Assembly (NCBI RefSeq): GCF_040719265.1 | Contig: NZ_JBFDAH010000006.1 | Coordinates: 213,543 to 277,542 of the forward strand | Length of the DNA: 64,000 nt | Direction: 5' to 3' | Source of the DNA: Aliikangiella maris | Lineage (GTDB): Bacteria; Pseudomonadota; Gammaproteobacteria; Enterobacterales; Kangiellaceae | Position numbers and translations under genes: made by a program | In this document: positions 35,597 through 45,007 of the stretch, one piece after another | Layout: every line of letters begins with the position of its first letter | Numbering within the stretch: position 1 is the first letter of the stretch | Notes under the pieces: model-generated | What the model saw: the letters and a program-made list of their open reading frames with translations, nothing else | Told to the model about the DNA's origin: nothing | The model's database searches: none

Positions 35597-36739
35597 ATGC
35601 AGACAAAAATCAAAAGTGTCATTATTCTGGGCGGATATGGAAATTTTGGTAAGCGTATCGCACAGCATCTTATTCAAATTAATGAGCTAACCATTTTTAT
35701 TGCAGGCAGAAGTCTTTCCAAAGCACAGAATCTGTGCCAGCAATTACAACAGTCAAAGCAATGTCACTCAGTACAGCCATTACAAATTGATATCGATGAC
35801 ACTAATTTTTCTAATATCATCCGCACAGTTTCACCCGATCTTTTAATTCACACAAGCGGTCCATTTCAAGGCCAAGACTATCGAGTTGCACAAGCCTGCA
35901 TTGCTTATCATTGTCATTACATTGACTTGGCAGATGATCGCCATTTTGTATCTCACTTTGCACAACTCAATGCGCAACTCAATCAGCAACTTAATGCTAA
36001 GCCATTAACACTTATCAGTGGCGCCAGTTCGGTACCCGGCCTTTCGTCATGTGTAATTTCCACTTATCTTCATGAGTTTGACCAGTTAGATTCAATCGAA
36101 ATTGCCATTGCTCCGGGAAATCAAGCAGAAAGAGGATTAGCAACACTCGAAGCCATTTTATGTAATACAGGAAAACCACTCAAAATTTTTATCAATGGTC
36201 AATGGCAAACGCAGTTTGGCTGGATGTCGTCACAGAAAAAATTTTTTGGTTCAATCGTTGGGCACAGATGGCTGGCAAATGTTGATGTACCAGATTTACA
36301 GCTTTTTCCAGCTTATTATCGGGGCGTACAAACTGTCACCTTTCAAGCGGGGCTTGAATTAACTTTATTACATCATGTTATGGTATTGATGGCTTGGTTA
36401 ACCAAAAAACAGATTATTAAAAATTGGAAAAATAAGGCGCATTACCTATTAAAAATTAGTCAATGGTTTAATTTTTTCGGTAGTGATATTGGCGGTATGT
36501 CAGTGAGATTAGTCGGAAAAAAGAAAAACAAAAGATTTCAATTAGAATGGTTACTAACGGCTCCCAACGGTATTGGCCCTTATATTCCCACAATTCCAGC
36601 CATCATTGTTGCCGAAAAATTAATCCAAGGTCAAGCGCTGGAAACAGGCGCACAGGCTTGCATTAATTTATTTTCAATAGCTGAATTTAATGAAATCGCG
36701 AATCCGATGGGAATAACAACTCAATTAGTTTGCAGTTAG
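35597..36739 (+). CDS. Saccharopine dehydrogenase-like NAD(P) oxidoreductase
   Basis: Protein of 380 residues with an N-terminal Rossmann fold (VIILGGYGNFGKRIAQHLIQ) and the saccharopine-dehydrogenase-type segment IHTSGPFQGQDYRVAQAC, YIDLADDRHFV and SVPGLSS. No substrate can be assigned. ATG 35597 follows AGGGTG; the preceding TTG is rejected. First of three same-strand genes with DUF2269 and DoxX-like membrane proteins, so it may act on a membrane-associated substrate; that is an inference from gene order. Confidence 0.85.
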   Translation: MQTKIKSVIILGGYGNFGKRIAQHLIQINELTIFIAGRSLSKAQNLCQQLQQSKQCHSVQPLQIDIDDTNFSNIIRTVSPDLLIHTSGPFQGQDYRVAQACIAYHCHYIDLADDRHFVSHFAQLNAQLNQQLNAKPLTLISGASSVPGLSSCVISTYLHEFDQLDSIEIAIAPGNQAERGLATLEAILCNTGKPLKIFINGQWQTQFGWMSSQKKFFGSIVGHRWLANVDVPDLQLFPAYYRGVQTVTFQAGLELTLLHHVMVLMAWLTKKQIIKNWKNKAHYLLKISQWFNFFGSDIGGMSVRLVGKKKNKRFQLEWLLTAPNGIGPYIPTIPAIIVAEKLIQGQALETGAQACINLFSIAEFNEIANPMGITTQLVCS

Positions 36740-36788
36740 TATTTTGATTAAGATGGAGAATTAAAATAATCATCAACAAGGAAAAATA

Positions 36789-37259
36789 ATGGAACATTAT
36801 TATTTATTAAAATTGATTCATATTATCGCTGCCGTTGTCACTATGGGTACGGGAGCAGGTATCGCATTTTTTATGTTGATGGCCGTGCGAACACAAGATA
36901 AGAAAATCATTCGACACACCAGTCGTATAGTCATATTGGCTGATTGGATCTTTACTGCACCCGCGGTTGTTATTCAACTATTCACAGGACTTTTACTCAG
37001 TGAATTGTTACAAATAAGCTGGCAATCAGCCTGGTTTATTACCTGCATCAGTTTATTTCTTTTTGTTGGCTGCTGCTGGATACCTGTTATTCTAATTCAA
37101 TATCAACTGCACAAGCTCAGTTGCCTGCATGATTTCCGCGGCGATCAGTCGTCGTTTAAACAATTATTTAAGTACTGGATTTTTTTAGGTGTTCCTGCAT
37201 TTATCGCAATGATCATTTTATTTTATCTAATGATTTTTAAGCCGTTACCTTTACACTAA
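36789..37259 (+). CDS. DUF2269-type integral membrane protein
   Basis: Protein of 156 residues with four TM segments, conserved N-terminal KLIHIIAAVVTMGTGAGIAF and a His/Arg-rich first cytoplasmic loop (DKKIIRHTSRIV). The pattern fits DUF2269, a predicted membrane family of unknown activity. It starts 50 bp after the saccharopine-dehydrogenase-like gene, with AAGG 7-8 nt before the ATG. Confidence 0.82.
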   Translation: MEHYYLLKLIHIIAAVVTMGTGAGIAFFMLMAVRTQDKKIIRHTSRIVILADWIFTAPAVVIQLFTGLLLSELLQISWQSAWFITCISLFLFVGCCWIPVILIQYQLHKLSCLHDFRGDQSSFKQLFKYWIFLGVPAFIAMIILFYLMIFKPLPLH

Positions 37260-37298
37260 AACAATCCTTTTAACGAACAAATACCAAGCTAACTGATT

Positions 37299-37715
37299 AT
37301 GTCTAAAGTGCCATCTATTTGCTTTAAAAAATATCATTTTCTCATTCGAATAACACTTGCAGCTGTCTGGATATGGACAGCATTGACCTCGCTATTTTTT
37401 GACTTTCAATTTGGATTTAAATTACTTAAAGACTTTGGTGTATCATCCAATTATTCTCTTAGTCTGATTTACCTAGCAAGTACAATGAATTTAATCTTTG
37501 GCCTCTGGCTTATCAGCGGCAAAAAATTGCTACTCAATTGTCATCTGCAAATGATTACAATAATCCTATATACATTATTATTGAGTATTATTTCGCCGGA
37601 CTTCTGGCTACATCCATTTGGTCCACTCACAAAAAATTTTCCAATGCTATTATTGATTATTCTATTTAGAGATAAATTAATTCAAGTCTCTAATCAAAAA
37701 CAATCCAATGGATAG
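37299..37715 (+). CDS. DoxX-like membrane protein
   Basis: Protein of 138 residues with four TM helices (RITLAAVWIWTALTSLFF onward, then SLIYLASTMNLIFGLWLIS). Matches DoxX-like proteins often adjacent to NAD-dependent epimerase/oxidoreductase genes. Third gene of the set, 39 bp after DUF2269. Function unknown. Confidence 0.75.
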   Translation: MSKVPSICFKKYHFLIRITLAAVWIWTALTSLFFDFQFGFKLLKDFGVSSNYSLSLIYLASTMNLIFGLWLISGKKLLLNCHLQMITIILYTLLLSIISPDFWLHPFGPLTKNFPMLLLIILFRDKLIQVSNQKQSNG

Positions 37716-37845
37716 AAAAAATATAATACTGATAATCAGTCTATATAATAAAATGAAACAACTATAAGCTTTTGTCATCGACTCATTTTACCTAATGCAA
37801 TAAAACTTAAGGTAAAATAAGAGAAAAAAGGAGTATACAACCTCA

Positions 37846-40086
37846 ATGCAAGCCACTATTTTAAAAAAATTCCTCGGAATTATATGCAGTTTATTTTGCT
37901 GTAGTTATTTAGTTGCTGAGTCTCAAGTAACTACGCAAAAGCAACAATTTAAACTTCCCCATATTGATTCTCACATTGAAGTTGATGGTATTCTTGATGA
38001 AGCAGCATGGGCGCAAGCACTTGTCGTTTCTCTGGACTATGAAACCCAACCAGGAGAAAACACTAAACCGCCCGTTACAACAGAAGTATTATTATTTGAT
38101 AACGGGATCAATATTTATGTTGCATTTAAAGCTTTCGACCCACAGCCGAAAGCCATTCGCAACTACCTGACTGATCGCGATAATATATGGGAAACGGACT
38201 TAGTCGGCATTAAATTTGATACCTTCGGCGAATCAAGAAAAGCATTTCAGTTTTTTACCAATGCACTTGGCGTACAAGCGGACTCTATTCAAGAAGACTT
38301 TAAAGGTGACAACTCGAATTGGGACACCATTTGGGATAGTGTAGCACAAATCACTGAATGGGGTTATTTGGTTGAAATGTCAATTCCCTTAAAAGCCCTA
38401 CGTTTTCCCGCGAGTCAAACACAGCAAAAATGGGCATTTGAGGCAATACGTTTTTATCCAAGGGATGTACGCCACAGAATAGCTAACACGCCAGTTAACC
38501 GTGATATATCTTGCAATATTTGTCAATTTGATCAGCTAGTCGGACTAAAAAATGCAAAACCATCAAAAAATTTAAATCTAATACCAACACTAGTAACAAA
38601 CCGGGTTGATCATAAAGATCAGTCAATTGATGAATGGAATGAAGGCGATGTTGAACATGAATTTGGTTTAGACTTACGCTGGGGTATCACCCAAGATATT
38701 TATTTGAATGCCACCTTAAATCCTGACTTCTCGCAAGTTGAAGCAGATTCACCACAACTGGATGTGAATAACCCTTTCTCAATATTTGTTGAAGAAAAAC
38801 GTCCTTTCTTTTTAGATGGTGTCGATTATTTTGAGACAAATAATAATCTGGTCAACACTCGCAATATAATCGCGCCGGATTATGGGCTAAAAGTATCAGG
38901 ACAAACCAATGGTCATAGCTTTGGACTAATGAGCACCAATGACGAACACACCAGTTATTTATTACCTTCCTCTTCCCGTTCAGAAGTTGTCAGATTGAAT
39001 GAAGAAAAAAGTGAAAATCAGGTGCTTCGCTACTCTTATGATTTAGGCAACAAAAATAATATTGGTATATTACATACCCGCAGAACAGCCGATGAGTACC
39101 ATAATAAAGTTACTGCTATCGATGCCAAATATTGGCTTGATCAGTATCACTCAATGACGCTTCAATATATGTCCGCAGACACCCAGAATACAAATGAAAT
39201 TGCAGCACTTTACGAATTACCAAAAACTCAAACCGGCGATGCACTGACAGTAAGTTTAAAGCATGAATCTCGCAATTGGCGGGGTTACATTGATTATATT
39301 GAATACGACAAAAATTTTCGTGCGGACTTAGGATTTATCAGTCAAGTAAACTTTGATAAAACGATTGTTGGTTTAAGCCATCGCTGGTATCCCGAAAACA
39401 ATGATTCCTGGTGGAAGAAAATAATAGTCACCAGTGACTGGGATCATACTTTTGATAATGATGGTCTAAAGCTGGAAGAAGAACTAGAACTACATTTTGG
39501 TGTTGAGGGTAATTATCAAAGTCTTTTCGAAACCGGTATTATCAAACGTCGAAAATACTGGAATGGTTATTATTTTAATGAACGGCATATGTATTCAGAT
39601 CTCACTATTACGCCAATACGTGGTTTAAAACTCTATTTAAGTTATGAATGGGGAGACAACATTGATTTTGCCAATACTAGAATTGGTAAACAAACCAGTT
39701 TAATTCCAGAAATATCTTGGCAAATTAATACCAATTGGCAAACTTCTCTTGACTACCGACATGTTAACTTTGATATTCAAGCTGGCGAATTATTTACAGC
39801 GAAATTATCAAATTTTCGCATCACATACTTAATGAATGTTCGCAGTTTCTTACGTTTTACCATGCAACAAACCGATATTTCTCGCACTATTGAAAACTAT
39901 ACAATACCGGTTAATGCCACTAGTAAAAGTGTCAGTTCGCAATTTTTATATTCTTATAAAATTAATCCACAAACTTTATTTTTTGCGGGTTATGCAGACG
40001 AAGGCTATCAGGATGATAATCTTACACATATTGAAAAAACAGGTCGCTCAGTGTTTATGAAATTTTCATATGCATGGCAACTATAA
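37846..40086 (+). CDS. DUF5916 outer-membrane protein with CBM9-like domain
   Basis: Exported protein of 746 residues. Signal peptide (about 1-25), a carbohydrate-binding family 9-like beta-sandwich (IDSHIEVDGILDEAAWAQA, DNGINIYVAFKAFDP; about 40-235), then a DUF5916 barrel-like domain (NLNLIPTLVTNRVDHKD, LNATLNPDFSQVEADSPQLD, FVEEKRPFFLDGVDYF) ending with an aromatic-rich strand (MKFSYAWQL). Probably an outer-membrane protein binding a sugar or glycan; substrate unknown. A good terminator follows at 40129. Confidence 0.9.
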   Translation: MQATILKKFLGIICSLFCCSYLVAESQVTTQKQQFKLPHIDSHIEVDGILDEAAWAQALVVSLDYETQPGENTKPPVTTEVLLFDNGINIYVAFKAFDPQPKAIRNYLTDRDNIWETDLVGIKFDTFGESRKAFQFFTNALGVQADSIQEDFKGDNSNWDTIWDSVAQITEWGYLVEMSIPLKALRFPASQTQQKWAFEAIRFYPRDVRHRIANTPVNRDISCNICQFDQLVGLKNAKPSKNLNLIPTLVTNRVDHKDQSIDEWNEGDVEHEFGLDLRWGITQDIYLNATLNPDFSQVEADSPQLDVNNPFSIFVEEKRPFFLDGVDYFETNNNLVNTRNIIAPDYGLKVSGQTNGHSFGLMSTNDEHTSYLLPSSSRSEVVRLNEEKSENQVLRYSYDLGNKNNIGILHTRRTADEYHNKVTAIDAKYWLDQYHSMTLQYMSADTQNTNEIAALYELPKTQTGDALTVSLKHESRNWRGYIDYIEYDKNFRADLGFISQVNFDKTIVGLSHRWYPENNDSWWKKIIVTSDWDHTFDNDGLKLEEELELHFGVEGNYQSLFETGIIKRRKYWNGYYFNERHMYSDLTITPIRGLKLYLSYEWGDNIDFANTRIGKQTSLIPEISWQINTNWQTSLDYRHVNFDIQAGELFTAKLSNFRITYLMNVRSFLRFTMQQTDISRTIENYTIPVNATSKSVSSQFLYSYKINPQTLFFAGYADEGYQDDNLTHIEKTGRSVFMKFSYAWQL

Positions 40087-40128
40087 AATTATTATTATCC
40101 ATATCCGATCATTAAACAATAAAACAGC

Positions 40129-40170
40129 CACAGCCAGTTTTTTAAGTTTTTCTGGCTGTGATTTTTATAA
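40129..40170 (+). terminator. Rho-independent terminator after the DUF5916 gene
   Basis: CACAGCCAG (40129-40137) pairs perfectly with CTGGCTGTG (40152-40160), then ATTTTTATAA. Confidence 0.85.
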
Positions 40171-40262
40171 GGTTTATTCTGATAATGAAAATAAAATATA
40201 GCGGGAAAATTAACTAAAGTAATTGAATGATTCTTTCTGTTATATTACTAAGCGCTATTGAA

Positions 40263-40682
40263 TCATGTTTTATCGAGCAAACCTTGCGTTTTATCCTGCT
40301 CAACCTTATCGGCATAACACCACTGCAATGCCTGCTCAAAGGAGGTAAAAGTTTTTAACTGCCAAGAAGTATCTTTGGTTAAGACTTCATAAAAGTATGC
40401 CCTTGCTTGGCCTGATTCATATTCAGCAACGACCGAAGCATTTTTAACACCAGGAAAACTTTTGGCTAACGCATAAATATAAGCGGCCAATTGACGGATA
40501 TCATCAGGCTTAATTCGTGATTCACCAATTTTTGACCAGTCAGAAATAATATATCGAATCTTTTCCATCTTTATACTATTACCAACATGAAGAACTGACG
40601 CGATCAAATCTTCTCCGGTTACAATGCCCGAATAAGTTGCATGCACTAATTCATCAGAGAGCCAATCATAAACAACAGTCAT
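40263..40682 (-). CDS. Small cytoplasmic protein, STAS/SpoIIAA-like architecture
   Basis: Protein of 139 residues, no signal or TM. Pattern of alternating strands and helices (VVYDWLSDELVHATYSGIVT, IRYIISDWSKIGESRIKPDD, FTSFEQALQWCY) resembles the SpoIIAA-like/STAS fold that binds membranes or partners. I do not recognise a specific family. GGGAG 7 nt before the ATG is a strong ribosome site. It lies 3' to 3' with the DUF5916 gene and 114 bp before a UDG-family gene on the same strand. Confidence 0.65.
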   Translation of the reverse strand: MTVVYDWLSDELVHATYSGIVTGEDLIASVLHVGNSIKMEKIRYIISDWSKIGESRIKPDDIRQLAAYIYALAKSFPGVKNASVVAEYESGQARAYFYEVLTKDTSWQLKTFTSFEQALQWCYADKVEQDKTQGLLDKT

Positions 40683-40796
40683 CCTCTTCTCCCGTAACTT
40701 CCTGATTTAATGACAATCAAGATTAGACCATCGACCACTTACAATATCATTTGATCACCAAAAAAATTGAAACTAAACAGTCCCGTATTTTTTTAG

Positions 40797-41381
40797 TTAT
40801 TGCGCTAATAAATTTGACACCCTTAATTGTAGTTCAGGGATGACTTCTTTTTCAAACCACTGATTACGTTTTAACCAAATATTATTTCGTGGGCTAGGGT
40901 GAGGCAGTGGTAAAATTTGTGGTGCGTAATTCTGCCAGCATTTTACAGTTTCTGTCAGGTTTTTCTTAATTTTATTTTGTAAATAATACTTTTGAGCATA
41001 CTGACCAATAGCAAGAATTAATTCTATACTGTTAAGTTCGGCTAATAATTGATGATGCCAGGTTTTTGAGCACTCTTTGCGCGGCGGTAAATCGCCAGAT
41101 TTTCCCGTTCCTGGATAACAAAATCCCATTGGAATTATCGCAATTTTATTGGCATCATAAAAAGTCGCCTCATCAACCCCCATCCATTGACGTAACCTCA
41201 CTCCGCTGGGATCATTAAACGGGATTGATGTTTGATGAACCCGAATACCAGGCGCCTGCCCGGCAACCAGAATTCTAGCCCCTTTTTCGGCACGAAAAAC
41301 GGGATTGGCTCCCATTGGTAATTCACCAATACAAAGCTGACATTGCTTAATCTTTTGTTTTAACTGCTGAAAACTATTCAC
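40797..41381 (-). CDS. Uracil-DNA glycosylase superfamily protein
   Basis: Protein of 194 residues with the UDG fold. An N-terminal CQLC pair, motif A VAGQAPGIRVHQTSIPFND, and motif B PLPHPSPRNNIWLKRNQWF are present. In the related families the motif-A polar residue activates water; here GQAPG. The short length and the second motif match the YcdM-like uracil-DNA-glycosylase family. The N-terminal Cys pair could be part of an Fe-S cluster, but further Cys for a four-Cys site are not obvious. Substrate not verified. Confidence 0.85.
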   Translation of the reverse strand: MNSFQQLKQKIKQCQLCIGELPMGANPVFRAEKGARILVAGQAPGIRVHQTSIPFNDPSGVRLRQWMGVDEATFYDANKIAIIPMGFCYPGTGKSGDLPPRKECSKTWHHQLLAELNSIELILAIGQYAQKYYLQNKIKKNLTETVKCWQNYAPQILPLPHPSPRNNIWLKRNQWFEKEVIPELQLRVSNLLAQ

Positions 41382-41559
41382 TTAAAATATCCCTAAAGCT
41401 GAAACCTCTCATGTTACATCAATCCGTTTAATCATACTCATTCAAGTTAAAGAGCGAGTCTTAAATCTGCTTTCAATTTTGCACGAAGCGTGATGTGAAA
41501 TAAACACAAATACTAACATTCAGTAACTAAAGACAACAGCCAGTTAATTATGACAAAAA

Positions 41560-44037
41560 TTATTCTTCAATATTTTTTATCTGATGATGGGAATGATAAA
41601 TATTTAACAATTGCTTTTCAAAATCTGTGGTATAGGCTTGAGTATTAAAAACTGGGGAAGATTTTTTTTGAACCTGTATTTTTTGTTTTATCGCTTGAAG
41701 CTTCTCTGGAGAGCGTGCGATGGTAATGGCTCTTTGTTGATAAGCTTGATGATTTTCGGTAATCAACTCGTCCAACTGCATAAAATGTAGTAGGCTTCCC
41801 GCGACTCGAGAAATAAAAGTTTTTCCTACCAAGGTAATCACCGGTACACCAGCCCAAAGCGCATCACTGGTTGTTGTGTGCCCGTTAACGGGAAAAGCAT
41901 CCAGCATTATATCTACTAATTGAATACGCGCTAAATGTTCTGCTGGACTGCAGCGGGGAGCAAATATGATTCGTCCCTCATCAACACCGCTTTCAATGAA
42001 AACACTTTTAATCACCGCTTGAGCAGCCACATCAACAGATAAACACCAAAAAATACTCTCTGGTACATTGATAAGAATCTGACTCCAGGTTTGCAACATT
42101 TCTTTGGACAATTTATAGCTTTGATGAAAGGCACCAAAAATAATATGGTTTAAAGGCAAACCATAATCAAAGTGCGATGGCTTACTTGCTAAATGACGAG
42201 TATCATCATTGGGTTGGTAACAATAATTCAAATTTAACATAGACTCTTCAAATTGAGCCGACTGGCTTTGCGTAATAAAACGGTCAGCAACCGCAAAATC
42301 AACCAGTTTTTTTCCCATTGTTGCCGGATATCCTAAATAAGCAATTTGAATAGGGGCTGGTCGATAAGCCAAAATTTGCGACCGCGAATTTTGAGTAAAC
42401 CCCTTAAGATCAATGAGCAGATCGATGTGTTGGTTTTGTATTAATTGGGCGACTTGCTTATCATTGAAATACTGCACATCATGAAAAAAATCAAATGCAT
42501 TTAAAAGCCGCTTGCGCATATTGGAATGATCGTCAACACCATAGGAAAAGGCATGAACTTCAAATTGATGACGGTCATGCAATTCAATGACTCTCACTAA
42601 CAAACTGGCAGTCGCATGTTCATGAAAGTCAGCCGAAAGATAGCCAAGTTTTATTTTCTGATGTGAAGTCTGTTTTTTGGATAACTCGTTTATTAATCTT
42701 TGCTTTATTAATACTTGTGGTTGCGTTTCTCCATTAGAACTTCCTTTTGCGGGCAAAGGTATAATCGTTTGTGCGTGCTGTTTAAACCAGTGATTAGCTA
42801 TCGCCAGTTGTTCACTAGCATCGCTATCTTCCAGTGTAATAAAACTAAACGGTGGTAATTCGACCGCCACGTGATTGGCTAATAACTGACGACATATTGT
42901 AACTTGCTCTTGTGCTTCGTCCCAGCGACAAACCTGTCTCAACATGTGTAATAACGGTGCACGTGCTGCATGAAATTCTTTATCTAGTATTAATGTTTTT
43001 TTAAAGTATTCAATTGCTGCCGAATAATTACGCTGTAGTGCTTTTAATATACCTAAATTATAAATTGCTTCAATACAGTGTTCATCTAATTCTATTGCAG
43101 AGTTAAAAGCCGCTTCGGCTTGTTCAAATATCTGCATCCGCTTATATAAATTTCCCAAATGGTTAAAAAAATTCGGACTGACATGTTGGTGAGACAATAA
43201 CCATTGGAACCGCGCTAGAGCCTGCTCAAATCGCCCTAAAGCCGAATTGCAGATACCACTGAGTAAATAAGCATCTGAATAATGAGCATTAATTTGTATT
43301 GATTTTTCACTACAATTGAGCGCTTCATCATACTGTTTGATAGCAATTAGCGCACTTGCCATATTTGACCAGGCAATAAAATGCTGTGGATTAAGCTCTA
43401 CAACTTGGCATAATAATTCGAGCGCCTGAGTATTTAGTTGTTGGTTTAAATGAATTGATGCCAAATTATTCATCGCATCGATTTGATGTGGTGATAAGTG
43501 CAATACTTGCTGATAGCACTCGGCGGCTTCGCTGAATTGTTGCATTTGAAAATAGCTGTTACCTAGTAATAGCCAAGTCTGCCAATTTTTGGCATCTATG
43601 TTTAACCGTGATTTCAACCAGTCAATCGCCGCGCTATATTCGCCCAGCTGAATCAGACAAAATCCCAGATTATCAGCGAGTTCGGCATTTATTCTATTTT
43701 CTTGCACTAATTGCTGTAATAGCTGTTTGGCTTTAGCAAATTCTCCCACCTGAACCCAAACATTAACCAACGATTGAGTAAAACTCATTTCTTTAGGATT
43801 AAGCTGAACCGCTCTTTGCAAATAGTGAACACTGTCGTTCAGCTCTTTTAACTGCAAACAAACCAAGCCCAGTAAATGATTAATTTCGGGGTTAGCTTCA
43901 GCATGTTGTAAAATTTTAAGATATTGCGCTTTTGCAGCACTTAATTGGCCTGCTTGATGATCTTTAACGGCCTGATTAATCCACTGCGAGAGTTTCTTAT
44001 TATGAATTTTTTTGCTGTTAATTGTATTATTACTCAC
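41560..44037 (-). CDS. TPR protein with O-GlcNAc transferase-like (GT41) domain
   Basis: Cytoplasmic protein of 825 residues. Residues about 15-380 form roughly eleven tetratricopeptide repeats (for example YNLGILKALQRNYSAAIEYF). The C-terminal part is the SPINDLY/OGT catalytic region: KLGYLSADFHEHATASLLVR, LLIDLKGFTQNSRSQILAYR, PAPIQIAYLGYPATMG, and DAFPVNGHTTTSDALWAGVP. Bacterial GT41 enzymes glycosylate proteins with UDP-sugars; targets such as flagellins or cell-surface proteins cannot be named here. No glycan operon is visible next to it. Confidence 0.9.
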   Translation of the reverse strand: MSNNTINSKKIHNKKLSQWINQAVKDHQAGQLSAAKAQYLKILQHAEANPEINHLLGLVCLQLKELNDSVHYLQRAVQLNPKEMSFTQSLVNVWVQVGEFAKAKQLLQQLVQENRINAELADNLGFCLIQLGEYSAAIDWLKSRLNIDAKNWQTWLLLGNSYFQMQQFSEAAECYQQVLHLSPHQIDAMNNLASIHLNQQLNTQALELLCQVVELNPQHFIAWSNMASALIAIKQYDEALNCSEKSIQINAHYSDAYLLSGICNSALGRFEQALARFQWLLSHQHVSPNFFNHLGNLYKRMQIFEQAEAAFNSAIELDEHCIEAIYNLGILKALQRNYSAAIEYFKKTLILDKEFHAARAPLLHMLRQVCRWDEAQEQVTICRQLLANHVAVELPPFSFITLEDSDASEQLAIANHWFKQHAQTIIPLPAKGSSNGETQPQVLIKQRLINELSKKQTSHQKIKLGYLSADFHEHATASLLVRVIELHDRHQFEVHAFSYGVDDHSNMRKRLLNAFDFFHDVQYFNDKQVAQLIQNQHIDLLIDLKGFTQNSRSQILAYRPAPIQIAYLGYPATMGKKLVDFAVADRFITQSQSAQFEESMLNLNYCYQPNDDTRHLASKPSHFDYGLPLNHIIFGAFHQSYKLSKEMLQTWSQILINVPESIFWCLSVDVAAQAVIKSVFIESGVDEGRIIFAPRCSPAEHLARIQLVDIMLDAFPVNGHTTTSDALWAGVPVITLVGKTFISRVAGSLLHFMQLDELITENHQAYQQRAITIARSPEKLQAIKQKIQVQKKSSPVFNTQAYTTDFEKQLLNIYHSHHQIKNIEE

Positions 44038-44122
44038 TCAATTGACATAAAAGACGATTAATTTATGTTAAGCATAGTTGAATTTAACACAACCATCGCA
44101 AGTTATCGTGACTTCTATCGTT

Positions 44123-44731
44123 TTACAAAAACCTGTTCATCCATTCAGCAACCTGAGTAGCATCATGGCTATTTTGTTGTTGTAAGCCAGCAATCAGTCT
44201 TTGTACTTCTTCGGGCGGATGATTTTGGCTGAGTTTGGCTTTTGCATCAATTGCGTCAATTGAAACTTTAAACCCAACAATCGCCTTTAGCATCGCATCC
44301 AGTTTTTTAGACTGAAGCTTCTCAATGGTCCAGGGATTTTTTAGATTGGCTTCATGCTTAGCACTTAAATCAATTAATAACTGTAATAATTGTGTTTCAT
44401 CCATCAAGGTTGCTTTACCTGTTATCTGTACGCTAACAAAATTCCAGGTCGGAACACCTTGAGAATGAGAAAACCAATTTGGCGAAATGTAAGCATCAGG
44501 CCCTGAAAAACAGACTTTCAAATCATCTGCTTTTTCAAGCATTTTCCAATGAGAGTTAGATTTTGCGACATGTGCATATAAACAACGTTGCGAAGTATCC
44601 AGTAAAAACGGAATTTGGTTGATTTCAAGCACCCCATTGCGGCATGAAACTAAATGCGCAAAGCTATACTGCTGTATTAATTGAAATATAATTTTTTCGT
44701 CATCTAACTGAAAATGAGCGGGGCAATACAT
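44123..44731 (-). CDS. PaiB-like FMN-binding protein
   Basis: Protein of 202 residues with a split-barrel flavin fold typical of PaiB: MYCPAHFQLDDEKIIFQLI at the start, HVAKSNSHWKML, SGPDAYISPNWFSH, PTWNFVSVQITGKATL. PaiB family members are called transcriptional regulators in Bacillus, though the fold resembles flavin reductases; in this organism the role is unknown. ATG 44731 has AAGGA 8 nt before it and gives the conserved N-terminus, unlike the upstream frame start. Confidence 0.88.
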   Translation of the reverse strand: MYCPAHFQLDDEKIIFQLIQQYSFAHLVSCRNGVLEINQIPFLLDTSQRCLYAHVAKSNSHWKMLEKADDLKVCFSGPDAYISPNWFSHSQGVPTWNFVSVQITGKATLMDETQLLQLLIDLSAKHEANLKNPWTIEKLQSKKLDAMLKAIVGFKVSIDAIDAKAKLSQNHPPEEVQRLIAGLQQQNSHDATQVAEWMNRFL

Positions 44732-45007
44732 GATTTTTGTCCTTAAAAAGTGAGTAGTGATCAACTTTACCGAGGTTAAAATAATTATTCAATAAAATAT
44801 CACAAACATAATTAATGGTTCTGTTTCAACATTTCGGTGACTTTAGCGCTGTACAAAACAGACATTTATGGCTACGAGTATTGCCAACTAGGCAATAAAC
44901 ATGCAATATATTCTTCCATACTGATTATTGCACCTCCTGCTCTCCTTCACAGTTATATTTCATGCAATAATCACATTAAAATTGATTAATGTCGTGGTGC
45001 ACAGCGT

